Shown here piece after piece: positions 1 through 9,515 of a stretch of DNA of 64,000 nt. Each line of letters begins with the position of its first letter. The stretch's first letter is position 1. The notes below the pieces were generated by a model. The model was not told the DNA's origin. It worked only from the letters and a program-made list of their open reading frames with translations, and did not search any database. The translations under genes were made by a program, and so were the position numbers. Source of the stretch: Acuticoccus mangrovi. GTDB taxonomy: Bacteria > Pseudomonadota > Alphaproteobacteria > Rhizobiales > Amorphaceae. The stretch covers positions 81,598 through 145,597 of the forward strand of contig NZ_JAEKJA010000024.1 of assembly GCF_016411865.1 (NCBI RefSeq). The letters run 5' to 3'.

Positions 1-422
1 AGCCGGTCGGCGAGCTTGACGAGGAGGACGCGCACGTCGTCGGCCACCGCGAGGAGCAGCTTGCGCAGATTCTCGCCCTGCTTGTCCTCCTGGTTGACGA
101 GGTGCAGCCGGGCGATCTTGGTGAGACCTTCGACGAGCTTGCCGATCTCCTCGCCGAAGAGCTGGTCGATCTCCTGACGCGTGGCGTCGGTGTCTTCGAT
201 GGTGTCGTGCAGCAGCGCGGTGGCGATGGTCGCGTCATCAAGCCGCATCTGGGTCAGGATCGCGGCGACCTCGAGGGGGTGGGAGAAGTAGGGATCCCCC
301 GAGGCGCGCTTCTGATCGCCATGCTTGCGCATGGAGTAGACATAGGCGCGGTTCAACAGCGCCTCGTCAACATCGGGATTGTACTGGGCGACGCGCTCGA
401 CGAGCTCGTACTGCCGCATCAT
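1..422 (-). CDS. RelA/SpoT family (p)ppGpp synthetase/hydrolase, N-terminal part
   Basis: Only the first ~140 residues are inside the window; the gene runs off the left edge. The visible part is the HD hydrolase domain of bifunctional Rel enzymes: a His in YFSHPLEVA near residue 48 and the HD pair in ALLHDTIEDT near residue 72 are the Mn-binding ppGpp hydrolase motifs. These enzymes make and degrade (p)ppGpp in the stringent response. Two adjacent ATGs (422 and 419) precede RQYELVERV; I chose the first. It lies downstream of rpoZ on the same strand, the rpoZ-spoT order common in proteobacteria. Synthetase, TGS and ACT domains cannot be seen, so activity beyond hydrolysis is inferred from the family. 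Confidence 0.9.
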   Translation of the reverse strand, partial: MMRQYELVERVAQYNPDVDEALLNRAYVYSMRKHGDQKRASGDPYFSHPLEVAAILTQMRLDDATIATALLHDTIEDTDATRQEIDQLFGEEIGKLVEGLTKIARLHLVNQEDKQGENLRKLLLAVADDVRVLLVKLADR

Positions 423-590
423 CGGACGGCTGGGCACCGCTGGTTCTCCTGCCCCGTCCGACAGATGGTGGCGGGGGGTGGCCGGCTCAATGGTGCCGGT
501 ATCTCCGGCCGGCACACTCGCCGGGTCCGCCGGTGTCCGCAGCATGGTGCAACCCTGTCCCCTGACCCGTTGCCCCCGTGCCGACTTCGC

Positions 591-968
591 TCAGACCTCC
601 TCCGTCCGCTCCGGCGGCACCAGCGTCTCCATCGCCCGCAGAAGTTCCTCCTCGGACATGGAATCGAAGGTCTGATCGATGCTATCCTCGCCCGATGACG
701 GCGCGGCGACGGCGGCGGGCTCGGCCTCCGGCTCGTCCACCTCGACCTTCTTCTGGAGCGAATGGATGAGATCTTCCTTGAGGTCGTCCGGGTGGAGTCG
801 CTGGTCGGCGATCTCGCGCAGGGCGACCACAGGATTCTTGTCGTTGTCGCGATCAACCTGGATCGGCGAACCGCTCGAGATCATGCGAGCCCGGTGGCTC
901 GCGAGAAGCACCAGCTCGAAGCGGTTCTCGACCTTGTCGACGCAATCTTCGACCGTGACGCGCGCCAT
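591..968 (-). CDS. rpoZ: DNA-directed RNA polymerase omega subunit
   Basis: A 125-residue protein starting MARVTVEDC, with the conserved omega core ([14 protein letters not shown], then [10 protein letters not shown]) in the first ~60 residues and an acidic, Pro/Ala-rich tail typical of alphaproteobacteria. Omega binds the beta-prime subunit, assists polymerase assembly and helps form a ppGpp site, which fits its position upstream of the RelA/SpoT gene. The ATG at 968 has a good Shine-Dalgarno, GGAGAGG; codons upstream in the same frame do not resemble the family. The 168 bp before the RelA/SpoT gene hold no gene. Confidence 0.95.
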   Translation of the reverse strand: MARVTVEDCVDKVENRFELVLLASHRARMISSGSPIQVDRDNDKNPVVALREIADQRLHPDDLKEDLIHSLQKKVEVDEPEAEPAAVAAPSSGEDSIDQTFDSMSEEELLRAMETLVPPERTEEV

Positions 969-1179
969 GGTCCTCTCCCACGAATTTCTGTTGACAAGAA
1001 GCCTGCCGAATACCAAGCAGGGAGCATTGACGCAAGTGTCAAACGCTCCGTGTGACGTGCCACCGCCGCGAGCAGGACAGGCAGACGCGCCGACGCTCGA
1101 TGACGCCCCTTCGCCACGATGACGGTAGGACGACTTTCAGCTCGGCCCTTCGCCCGGCACAAATATAGAAAGACACCAA

Positions 1180-1767
1180 ATGTTCGACCCTAGAGAGAAG
1201 ATTGCGTTGTTCATTGATGGCGCCAACTTGTATAGCGCCGCGCGATCTCTCGGTTTTGATATCGACTACAAGCGACTCCTCGCCGTATTTGGGCGTAAGG
1301 GATACCTCCTGCGCGCCTACTACTACACCGCCCTCGCCGAAGACCAGGAGTTCTCGACGCTTCGCCCGCTGATCGATTGGCTCGATTACAACGGCTATAC
1401 CGTCGTGACCAAGCCGCTGAAGGAATTCTACGACCAGAGCGGGCGCCGCAAGGTCAAGGGCAACATGGACATCGAGCTCGTCATCGATGCCATGGAGATC
1501 GCCGAGCAGGTGGACCACGTCGTGCTGTTCTCCGGTGACGGCGACTTCCGCCGCCTCGCCGAAGCCGTGCAGCGCAAGGGCAAGAAGGTGAGCGTCGTCT
1601 CCACGCTGCAGACGCAGCCGCCGATGATCGCCGACGATCTTCGCCGTCAGGCCGACCATTTCATCGAGCTTGCCGATCTGCAGTCCGACATCGGACGCGA
1701 TCCGTCGGAGCGGCCCACGCGCGAGCGCCCGACCAGCGAGACGCGCCACGCTCCCGCCAATATCTAA
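1180..1767 (+). CDS. NYN domain (LabA/DUF88-like) protein
   Basis: A 195-residue protein of the NYN/PIN-like nuclease fold. The acidic residues expected of the family are present: D13 in LFIDGANLY, D97 and D103 in GNMDIELVIDAM, and D120/D122 in SGDGDF. Such proteins are thought to be metal-dependent RNases, and the LabA/DUF88 branch is common in alphaproteobacteria; the RNA target cannot be read here. The C-terminal ~25 residues are Arg/Pro/Thr-rich and probably disordered. It is divergent from rpoZ across 211 bp. The Shine-Dalgarno before the ATG is weak. The uracil-DNA glycosylase gene begins 19 bp downstream, so the two may be cotranscribed. Confidence 0.85.
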   Translation: MFDPREKIALFIDGANLYSAARSLGFDIDYKRLLAVFGRKGYLLRAYYYTALAEDQEFSTLRPLIDWLDYNGYTVVTKPLKEFYDQSGRRKVKGNMDIELVIDAMEIAEQVDHVVLFSGDGDFRRLAEAVQRKGKKVSVVSTLQTQPPMIADDLRRQADHFIELADLQSDIGRDPSERPTRERPTSETRHAPANI

Positions 1768-1786
1768 GGGCGTCCTGCCTCCCAAC

Positions 1787-2428
1787 GTGCGCGATCCACA
1801 GCTCGACTGCCCGCAATGCCCGCGCCTCGTCGCCTTTCGGCATCAGGCGCGGGACGCCCACCCCGATTGGTACAACGCCCCGGTGCCCACCTTCGGTGAG
1901 ATCGGCGATGCGCGCCTCCTGGTGGTCGGCCTCGCACCCGGCCTCGGCGGCGCCAACCGCACCGGCCGCCCGTTCACCGGCGACTATGCCGGCACGCTGC
2001 TCTACGAAACCCTCGCCGATCACGGCTTCGCCAATCACGCCTTCGACGCCCGCATCGACGACGGCCTCGTGCTGCATGGAGCCGCCGTCACCAACGCGGT
2101 GCGCTGCGTGCCGCCGCAAAACAAGCCGACCGGTGTCGAGATCCGAACGTGCAGCGCCTTCCTCGCCGAGACGATGGCGGCGATGCAGAGCCTCGAGGTG
2201 GTGCTGGCGCTCGGACGGATCGCCCACGACGCCGTGCTGCGCACGCTCGGTGCGCGCCTCTCCGCCTACCCCTTCGGCCACGGGCGGGTGCACCAGATCC
2301 CGGGCGCCCCGATCGTCACCGACAGCTACCATCCCTCGCGCTACAACGTGAACACCGGCGTGCTCGACAAGCCGATGTTCGACGCGGTGGTCGGCGCGAT
2401 CCGCTCCCGCCTCGACGCCGCCGGCTGA
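1787..2428 (+). CDS. Type-V (UdgB-like) uracil-DNA glycosylase
   Basis: A 213-residue glycosylase that removes uracil and related deaminated bases from DNA. Motif A (GLAPGLGGANRTGRPFTGD, residues 48-66) is of the family-5 type, with no Asp/Asn directly after the GLAP turn; motif B is HPSRYN (182-187). Four cysteines, C8, C11, C107 and C122, match the [4Fe-4S] ligands of family 4/5 enzymes. I chose the GTG at 1787 because C8-x2-C11 then lies at the usual distance from the N-terminus; the frame is open further upstream but that overlaps the NYN gene and adds low-complexity sequence. It converges on the polysaccharide export gene. Confidence 0.88.
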   Translation: MRDPQLDCPQCPRLVAFRHQARDAHPDWYNAPVPTFGEIGDARLLVVGLAPGLGGANRTGRPFTGDYAGTLLYETLADHGFANHAFDARIDDGLVLHGAAVTNAVRCVPPQNKPTGVEIRTCSAFLAETMAAMQSLEVVLALGRIAHDAVLRTLGARLSAYPFGHGRVHQIPGAPIVTDSYHPSRYNVNTGVLDKPMFDAVVGAIRSRLDAAG

Positions 2429-2433
2429 CGGCA

Positions 2434-2451
2434 CGCCCCCTGTCGGGGGCG
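2434..2451. terminator. Hairpin between convergent genes
   Basis: CGCCCCC and GGGGGCG form a perfect 7-bp stem around a TGTC loop, in the 32 bp between the stop codons of the uracil-DNA glycosylase and the polysaccharide export gene. No T-run follows on either strand, so a bidirectional terminator or mRNA 3'-end stabiliser is an inference from position. Confidence 0.45.
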
Positions 2452-2460
2452 CCGGGCCGG

Positions 2461-3597
2461 CTACTTGCTGAAGCGGGTGGTGAGCGTCGCCACGGTGGTG
2501 GCGGTGTTGATGAGCGGCGACAGGATCTGCAGGAACTTGCCGAGCTCCGCCGACGGGTGGTTGGCGACGTAGAGCATGTCCTCGTCGCGCAGGTCGAACA
2601 TCTGCGCCAGGAAGTAGCCGTTGGGGTCGCGCAGGTTCAGCGTGTAGATCACCGGCACCATGGTGCCGTCGGGCGCGGTGATCGCCCGCTCGGACACCTG
2701 CTTGGCGATGCTGTCCGGCTCGAAGCGGAAGAGGAACACACCGCGCGCGTCGGCGAGGCTGTCGTTGAGGCCGCCGGCGCGGGCGATGCCCTCGGCGAGC
2801 GTCACGCGGCGGGAGTCGAACTTGTACTCCGAGCGGTTCAAGGTGGCGCCGAAGACGGTGAAGGAGCGCGACGCGTTGGTGACGAGCACGGTGTCGCCCG
2901 GACGCACCGGCACGTTCTCTTCCGGGTGGTCGAAGAGGTCTTCGAGCGGCGCCGTCGCCACCTGGTTGCCGCGGCGCAGGATCACCCGCGTCTCGAACGT
3001 CTTGTCCCTGGTTCCGCCGGCGGCGGCGATGAGGTCGAGCACGCGCACGCCGGAAATCGCCACCGGCACCTGGCCGGGCTTGCCGACGTCGCCGAGCACG
3101 GTCACGGAGTTGGCGAGGCTCTCCAGCACCATCACCTGGACCTGCGGCTGGATCGCCTTGTCCTCCAGCGAGCGCTGGATGGTGGCCCGCAGGTCGCTCA
3201 CCGAGCGGTTCGCCGCGGTCACGGCCCCCACGTAGGGCACGAAGATCTGGCCCTGATCGTCGACGACCGTCTCGATCTGCGTGGCCTTGGAGTTGGACGA
3301 GGAGAACAGGCCCTCGGCGCCGGCTTCGAAAATGCTGACCTGAAGGCGATCACCGACGGCGAGACGAATGTCCGGACGCGCCTTGGTGACTTTGAAGAAG
3401 GTGGAGAAGCTCGGCGCCCGATAGTTGCTGGTGACGTTGGTGACCTTGGCGTCGATGGCGACGACCGCGTAGGGCGCCTTGGCCGCATTGGGGTTCTCAT
3501 CGCCGACGATCGCCCGTGCCGGAGGACCACTCGCCGGCAAGCCGCCACACCCGGCGACGGATGCGGCAAGAACGACCGCCAGCAATTTCCACCCCAT
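2461..3597 (-). CDS. Polysaccharide export outer-membrane lipoprotein (OPX; BexD/CtrA/KpsD-like)
   Basis: A 378-residue outer-membrane polysaccharide exporter. A signal peptide ends in the lipobox LAASVAGC (acylated C17). A Poly_export domain follows (RLAVGDRLQVSIFEAG near residue 80), then SLBB-type repeats, with GKPGQVPV and GGTRDKTF in the first and a second around TLAEGIARAGGL. The C-terminal ~25 residues are amphipathic, as expected for the membrane-crossing barrel segment. It is last in a minus-strand series after the ATPase and PCP genes, as in ABC-dependent (group 2/3) capsule loci. A 242-bp gap precedes it, so it may have its own promoter. No glycosyltransferase or capsule synthesis gene is nearby. 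Confidence 0.88.
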   Translation of the reverse strand: MGWKLLAVVLAASVAGCGGLPASGPPARAIVGDENPNAAKAPYAVVAIDAKVTNVTSNYRAPSFSTFFKVTKARPDIRLAVGDRLQVSIFEAGAEGLFSSSNSKATQIETVVDDQGQIFVPYVGAVTAANRSVSDLRATIQRSLEDKAIQPQVQVMVLESLANSVTVLGDVGKPGQVPVAISGVRVLDLIAAAGGTRDKTFETRVILRRGNQVATAPLEDLFDHPEENVPVRPGDTVLVTNASRSFTVFGATLNRSEYKFDSRRVTLAEGIARAGGLNDSLADARGVFLFRFEPDSIAKQVSERAITAPDGTMVPVIYTLNLRDPNGYFLAQMFDLRDEDMLYVANHPSAELGKFLQILSPLINTATTVATLTTRFSK

Positions 3598-3788
3598 GTG
3601 CGGGCCCTCGTCTCACTCGATACGCATTCGGCTTAACATCGAGCCTTCCGCGCGTGCACCCTGGTTTGTCCGCCAAAGGTGAAAGAGACGTCACCCGTTG
3701 CAGAGGAGCCACAGAATAATTGCCCCTCTCGACCTCAGAATCGTGCCCAATGTAACAATCTCAGGCTCGCCTGATAGTCCAATCGCAC

Positions 3789-3813
3789 CGGCGGGCCTGA
3801 AAAAGACCCGCCG
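3789..3813 (-). terminator. Hairpin downstream of the PCP gene
   Basis: CGGCGGG (3789-3795) pairs perfectly with CCCGCCG (3807-3813) around an 11-nt loop, 27 bp beyond the PCP stop codon. There is no U-tract after it in the direction of transcription. It could trim or attenuate the ATPase-PCP message before the outer-membrane gene; that role is inferred. Confidence 0.35.
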
Positions 3814-3839
3814 ACGCCCGCTCGCCAATGGTTAAGATC

Positions 3840-5276
3840 TCAGACGACCCGGTCGCGCACCGCAGAGCCCACCAGCGCCATGATCCCCCAAATGCCGAAG
3901 AGCGAGCCGAAGAGGATCAACGTCCACCGAATCGCCTCCGGATAGAGCGAGGATTGCGGCTCCTCGCCCCGCACGAACACCGCCAGATAGCGCTGCTGCT
4001 TGAGGGCCTCCACACGCGCCGCCTCCAGCGCGGCGAGCGTCGAGATGTAGGCCTTCTCGGCGAACTCACGCTCGGCGAGCAGCTCCTCGTAGCGCGACAG
4101 GCGCTCGGTGAGGGCGGGCTGCTGCTCCGTCCCCTCCCGCGCCACGGCCACCGAGAGGCGCTCGGTGGCGATCTGCCGGCGCAGCGCGTCGATCTGATTC
4201 TGCACGTAGACCACGCGGGGCGCGTTCTCGCTCATCGTGGAGCGCAGCGCCGCGAGCTCCGACTCCTTGCGCGAGACCTCCGCCTCGAGCTCGCCGATCA
4301 GCTCCTGCTGCGAGGTCGCCGTGGCGGAGGGGTCGATTTCGCGCTCGTCGCCGCGGTAGGCGGCGACCGCCTTTCGGGCGTTGGCGAAACGCTCCTCGGC
4401 GATCTCCACCTCCCGGCGCGCCGACTTCAGGCTGTCCTCGCGCGCCCGCAGCGACAGCTCGTTGACGAGGGCTTCCGACTTCTCGAGCACCTTCCGCGTG
4501 ATCGCCTCGGCGTCCGACGGGCGGAAGGCGCGCACGATCAGCGTCATGATGCCGGTGTCGGTGTCGAACTCGACGCTCGCCATCATGTTCCAGTAGTCGA
4601 CCAGGGATTCGATCGGCAGGTTCGGGTCGAGCCGATAGTAGGGGTCGGCCGAGGGGCGGCTGTAGACCTCCAGGAAGTTCGCCTCGGAAATCAGCGTCTG
4701 CACCATCTCGCGTGACAGAATGTAGTTCTGCACGATGAAGCTGTCGGAGGCCTCGTTGGTGGCCGCGGAGCCGAGGCCGAGCATGCTGCTGACGTCAATC
4801 GAGGTGGACGACGTGGTGCTGCCGCGTACCGCGAACGAGCTCTCGGTCGCGTACTGATCGCTGGCGACGAAGACGTAGAACAGGATGGCGACGATGGTGG
4901 GCGCCACGACGCACACCACGAAGCTCGCCTTCAGCAGCCGGCTGAAGCGCGACACCGTCTTCTCCACCTGCGCACGCGGCGGCAGCATGAAGCTCTCCGG
5001 CCGCACCGTCGTGACCGGCTGGCCCCGCCCCTGCTGACCGCCGCCGGGCTGGCTGCGCTGCACCGGACGGGGGTTGGTGGCGACCTTCGGCTCGGGCACC
5101 GGCGGAGCGGGCTCCGGCCTTTCGACCGGCGCCGCCTCCTTGCCCTTCGCCTCGGCAAGCTCGCGTGCCTCGGCACGCTGTGCGATGGCGCGCTGGCGCC
5201 GTTCCATCCGTGATCGGCGGGCCGCCGCCCGGCGGTCTTCCGAATCCGGTACGGGAACGAGACTGTTGTCGGTCAT
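3840..5276 (-). CDS. Capsule polysaccharide export inner-membrane PCP protein (KpsE/CtrB/BexC-like)
   Basis: A 478-residue polysaccharide co-polymerase. A charged Pro/Gln-rich cytoplasmic tail (residues 1-110) leads to transmembrane helix 1 (about 114-139), a large periplasmic domain with predicted coiled coil (about 250-420, many Glu/Arg/Ala heptads), and a C-terminal helix (about 450-472) ending in a short basic cytoplasmic tail. This is the KpsE/CtrB topology; the family couples the inner-membrane ABC transporter to the outer-membrane OPX channel. The N-terminal tail is longer than in enteric KpsE. It starts 6 bp after the ATPase gene with little Shine-Dalgarno, suggesting translational coupling. 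Confidence 0.88.
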   Translation of the reverse strand: MTDNSLVPVPDSEDRRAAARRSRMERRQRAIAQRAEARELAEAKGKEAAPVERPEPAPPVPEPKVATNPRPVQRSQPGGGQQGRGQPVTTVRPESFMLPPRAQVEKTVSRFSRLLKASFVVCVVAPTIVAILFYVFVASDQYATESSFAVRGSTTSSTSIDVSSMLGLGSAATNEASDSFIVQNYILSREMVQTLISEANFLEVYSRPSADPYYRLDPNLPIESLVDYWNMMASVEFDTDTGIMTLIVRAFRPSDAEAITRKVLEKSEALVNELSLRAREDSLKSARREVEIAEERFANARKAVAAYRGDEREIDPSATATSQQELIGELEAEVSRKESELAALRSTMSENAPRVVYVQNQIDALRRQIATERLSVAVAREGTEQQPALTERLSRYEELLAEREFAEKAYISTLAALEAARVEALKQQRYLAVFVRGEEPQSSLYPEAIRWTLILFGSLFGIWGIMALVGSAVRDRVV

Positions 5277-5282
5277 TGCGCG

Positions 5283-6158
5283 TTAAAAGCCTTGTTCCAT
5301 CGCATAGTCGTCGCCATCGTCCTCCTCCTTGGGTTTGCTCGCTCGGTGGATACCGGGCGAGACCGGAGTGGGCAGTGCGTCATAGATGGCGGCGGCCTCA
5401 TCGACATCATCAAATAGGTATAATCTGCCATTGTACAAAATGTATGCCAAATCAGCATTCGTCGGCCGCAGGCGCGACGCCGTCACCGAGGCAATATAAT
5501 CCCGGTCATAGATTAACTCTTCGAACGCTTCGCCTTCATCGCCGCTGAGATCGAATTGGCTGGCTCGTGGTGGAAGATCCATCAAGAGCAGATCGAAGTT
5601 CGCGGCGAAAATAACAATCATCCCGAAGCGGCGTCTCAGGCCGTTCGGCATCGAGCGCACGGGTTCATTGAGCTGACGCTCGCCAAGACCACAGAACCCC
5701 CGAAGGGCATTGAGGATTTCCCGCGGCTCCACGCCGAGCACGCGGGCCGTGAAAATGGCGTTGTCGCGAATCGACAGGCGCGGATCGAGGAATGTCGTCA
5801 GGTGGACCGGCCACGACAGGCGCGAATTGACGTGCACGCGCCCCCGCGACGGCGGCCGCTCGCGCAACATCAGCTCCAGGAGCACCGACTTGCCCGAGCC
5901 TTGATGGCCGAACAGGACGATCTTCCGCCCCTTCGGGAACGCTGCGGACAGATTGTGAAACAGCTCGATGCGCGTCGACTTGAGCTTGATGATGTAGCTC
6001 ATCCGATCGAAGGCGACGTGGCAATCGCGCAGCGGAACGACGGTCTGCCGCTCGCGCAGCTCCTCGTCGGTGATGATGTAGGGCTGCTCCGCGCCGGTGC
6101 CTGCACCACCGCGCGCCCGCGCCACCTCCTCGAACGAGACGACGTTGGTCTCACTCAT
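5283..6158 (-). CDS. Degenerate KpsT/CtrD-like ABC ATPase of the capsule export module
   Basis: A 291-residue protein that aligns by eye with capsule-export ATPases: GHQGSGKS Walker A (84-91), the SWPV segment (115-118), and the C-terminal pattern YNGRLYLFDDVDEAAAIY matching KpsT-type endings. All other nucleotide motifs are altered: the Q-loop Gln is absent (LTTFLDPRLS), the signature Ser-Ser-Gly is Pro-Asn-Gly (MPNGLRRR, 170-177), Walker B reads LLLMDLPP without the catalytic Glu (190-197), and the H-loop has TAS instead of SHS (226-228). An extra ~40-residue N-terminus precedes the domain. No KpsM-type permease is encoded in the window. The ATG at 6158 follows GGAGG by 5 nt; ATGs at 6161 and 6170 are less well placed. 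Confidence 0.75.
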   Translation of the reverse strand: MSETNVVSFEEVARARGGAGTGAEQPYIITDEELRERQTVVPLRDCHVAFDRMSYIIKLKSTRIELFHNLSAAFPKGRKIVLFGHQGSGKSVLLELMLRERPPSRGRVHVNSRLSWPVHLTTFLDPRLSIRDNAIFTARVLGVEPREILNALRGFCGLGERQLNEPVRSMPNGLRRRFGMIVIFAANFDLLLMDLPPRASQFDLSGDEGEAFEELIYDRDYIASVTASRLRPTNADLAYILYNGRLYLFDDVDEAAAIYDALPTPVSPGIHRASKPKEEDDGDDYAMEQGF

Positions 6159-6241
6159 CATCGCCTCCATCCGGCGGGTGCGGCACCACGGCCGTACCCG
6201 GTCGAATTAGCATAAAATGCCGTCGTTTCGATGATAACGTG

Positions 6242-6943
6242 TCAACCGCCCAAATATGCCCGCTGGATCGCGGGGTCTGTGAGCAGATCCTCCGAGCGGC
6301 CTTCGGCCACCACGCGGCCGGTTTCGAGCACGTAGCCCCGGCTCGCGAGCTTCAGCGCCGCGGAGATGTTCTGCTCGACGAGGAGCACCGTCAAACCGGC
6401 GCTCCGGTGACGCCCCGCCAGCGCCTCGAAGATCTCGCGCGTGACGATGGGCGCCAACCCCATAGACGGCTCGTCCAGCAAGAGCAAGCGGGGGCGCGAC
6501 ATCAGCGCCCGCGCGATCGCCAGCATTTGCTGTTGTCCACCGGAAAGCGACCCCGCCGCCTGCCGTCGCCGCTGCGCCAGAATCGGGAACAGCGCCTCCA
6601 TCTCCTCGCGGTCCGCCGACACGTCGCCATGGGCGCGGTAGGCGCCGAGCGCCAGGTTATCCGCCACCGACAGCGGCCCGAACACCTGCCGCCCCTCCGG
6701 CACCAGAGCGAGACCGCGGGTCACGCGCTCGTGAGCCGGACGGCGCGTCACGTCCTCGCCGCCCACCGTGATGGTGCCGGCGGCAACGGGATGAATACCC
6801 GCTATCGCCTTCATGAGGGTGGTCTTACCCGCCCCGTTGGCGCCCACGATGGCGACGATCTCGCCGGGCTCCACGTACAGCGACAGATCGTGCAGCACCT
6901 CGATACGGCCGTAGGCGGCCGTCAGCCCTTCCACCTTCAGCAT
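6242..6943 (-). CDS. livF: LIV-type ABC importer ATPase, LivF
   Basis: A 233-residue cytoplasmic ATPase of the branched-chain/aromatic-acid (HAAT) ABC importer family. Walker A GANGAGKT (34-41), signature LSGGQQQ, Walker B LLLLDEP and the LVEQN H-loop region typical of LivF are all present. Its start overlaps the livG stop by one base, and it is last in the minus-strand run paaN-livK-panE-like-livH-livM-livG-livF. Because the run begins with a phenylacetate gene, the substrate may be phenylacetate or a related aromatic acid rather than leucine; that is inference from context. Confidence 0.9.
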   Translation of the reverse strand: MLKVEGLTAAYGRIEVLHDLSLYVEPGEIVAIVGANGAGKTTLMKAIAGIHPVAAGTITVGGEDVTRRPAHERVTRGLALVPEGRQVFGPLSVADNLALGAYRAHGDVSADREEMEALFPILAQRRRQAAGSLSGGQQQMLAIARALMSRPRLLLLDEPSMGLAPIVTREIFEALAGRHRSAGLTVLLVEQNISAALKLASRGYVLETGRVVAEGRSEDLLTDPAIQRAYLGG

Positions 6944-7700
6944 CAGACCTCGACCCCCAGATAGGCCGCGCGCACGGCCGGGTCGGCGCGGACCGCCTCG
7001 GGCGCCCCGTCGGCGATGACGCGGCCCTGGTCGAGCACCACGACGCGGTCGGAAAGGCTCATCACCATCGCCATATCGTGCTCCACGAGGACGATCGCGA
7101 GCCCCTCCCCCGCAAGCCGGCGGATGAGGGCGGAGAGCGCCTCGGTCTCCGTCGCGTTGCAGCCGGCGGCGGGCTCGTCGAGAAGCAGGACGCGGGGCTT
7201 CGCCACGAGCGCCCGGGCGATCTCGAGGCGCTTCAGCATGCCGTAGGCAAGGCTCGAGGCCGGCCGGTCGGCGACGTCGGCGAGGCCGACGTGCTGGAGC
7301 TCCTTGCGTGCCGCCTGGCGCGCCGCCTTCTCCTCCGCGAACACGCCCGGCAGCGGCAAGAGATGACGCCACACATTGTGCCGCTCGCCGAGGTGGTTGC
7401 CCACCATCACGTTCTCGAGGGCCGTCATCTGAAAGAAGATCTGCAGGTTCTGGAACGTGCGCGACAGGCCGCGGGCGGCGAGGCGGTGGGGCGGCTCGCC
7501 GGTCACGTCCTCGCCGAAGAGGCGCACCCTCCCCCGCCCCGGCCGGTAGACGCCGGAGAGCATGTTGAAAAGCGTCGTCTTGCCGGCGCCGTTGGGGCCG
7601 ATGATCGCCGTCACCCCGTGCTCTGCCGTGGTGAAGCTGACGTTGTCGACGGCCCGTACGCCGCCGAAGTCGATGCCGACGCCCTCGGCCGCGAGCGCGC

Positions 7701-7704
<4 letters not shown>
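6943..7704 (-). CDS. livG: LIV-type ABC importer ATPase, LivG
   Basis: A 253-residue ATPase paired with LivF. It has Walker A GPNGAGKT (about 37-44), the LivG-characteristic LSRTFQN Q-loop segment, an atypical signature (SLAYGMLKRLEIARAL), Walker B LLLDEPAAG and the H-loop LVEHDM. SLAYG in place of LSGG is normal for LivG, not a defect. It overlaps livM upstream by 4 bp and livF downstream by 1 bp, so the four transporter genes are tightly coupled. Confidence 0.92.
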
Positions 7705-8636
<932 letters not shown>

Positions 8637-8639
8637 GGG

Positions 8640-9515
8640 TCAGACGCGCTCCACGCTGCGCCGGCCGAAGAGCCCCGCCGGCATGAAGAAGAGGACGGCG
8701 AGGATCACCAGGAAGGCGAACGCGTCCTTGTAGTCGGAGGAGATGAGCCCGGCGCCGAACGCCTCGATGAGGCCGACCGCGAGCCCGCCCACTACGGCGC
8801 CGAAGGGGTTGCCCATGCCGCCGAGCATCGCCGCCGCGAAACCCTTGAGGGCGAGCAGCGTGCCGACGTCGTAGCTCGTGAGGGTGATCGGGGTGACGAG
8901 GATGCCGGCGAGCGCGCCGATCGCCGCCGACACGCCGAAGGAGAGGCCCACCACGAGCGCCGTGTTGATGCCGACGAGGCGGGCGGCGACGCGGTTCGCC
9001 GCCGTCGCGAGCACCGCCTTGCCGAGGAGGGTGCGCTCCAGAAAGAGCCACAGGAGCACCACCACCGCGAAGGAGCCGCCGAGCACCCAGAATGTCTGCG
9101 GCAGCACCGCCGCGCCGGCAAGGCGCACCGGCGCGTCGCCGGAGATCGGCGGCAGCGAGTGGAACTGCTTGTCGAACACCGTCTGCGACAGGCCGCGCAA
9201 GAAGATCGAGGCGCCGATGGTGATGATGATCAGCGTGACGGGTGAGGCGCCGCGCGCCGGCTCGATGGCGAGCGCCCACAGGAGCAGGCCGACGAGCACG
9301 GCGACCGCCACCGCCACGATCGAGGCGATCGGCAGCGGCACGCCGAGCGCCGACAGGAACACCGTCGACATGCCGCCGATCATCACGAACTCGCCCTGGG
9401 CGAAGTTGATGACGCCCGAGGCGTTGTAGATCAGCGTGAAGCCCAGCGCGACGAGGGCGTAGACCGCCCCCACCGTCAGTCCGGAGAAGGCGAATTGCAG
9501 GAGTTCCGACGTCAT
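8640..9515 (-). CDS. livH: LIV-type ABC importer permease, LivH
   Basis: A 291-residue permease with roughly eight transmembrane helices. The N-terminal GLTVGAVYALVALGFTLIY and the following NFAQGEFVMIGG are strongly conserved LivH features. It pairs with LivM. The ATG overlaps the stop codon of the panE-like gene by one base, which places that reductase firmly inside the transporter operon. Confidence 0.92.
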   Translation of the reverse strand: MTSELLQFAFSGLTVGAVYALVALGFTLIYNASGVINFAQGEFVMIGGMSTVFLSALGVPLPIASIVAVAVAVLVGLLLWALAIEPARGASPVTLIIITIGASIFLRGLSQTVFDKQFHSLPPISGDAPVRLAGAAVLPQTFWVLGGSFAVVVLLWLFLERTLLGKAVLATAANRVAARLVGINTALVVGLSFGVSAAIGALAGILVTPITLTSYDVGTLLALKGFAAAMLGGMGNPFGAVVGGLAVGLIEAFGAGLISSDYKDAFAFLVILAVLFFMPAGLFGRRSVERV

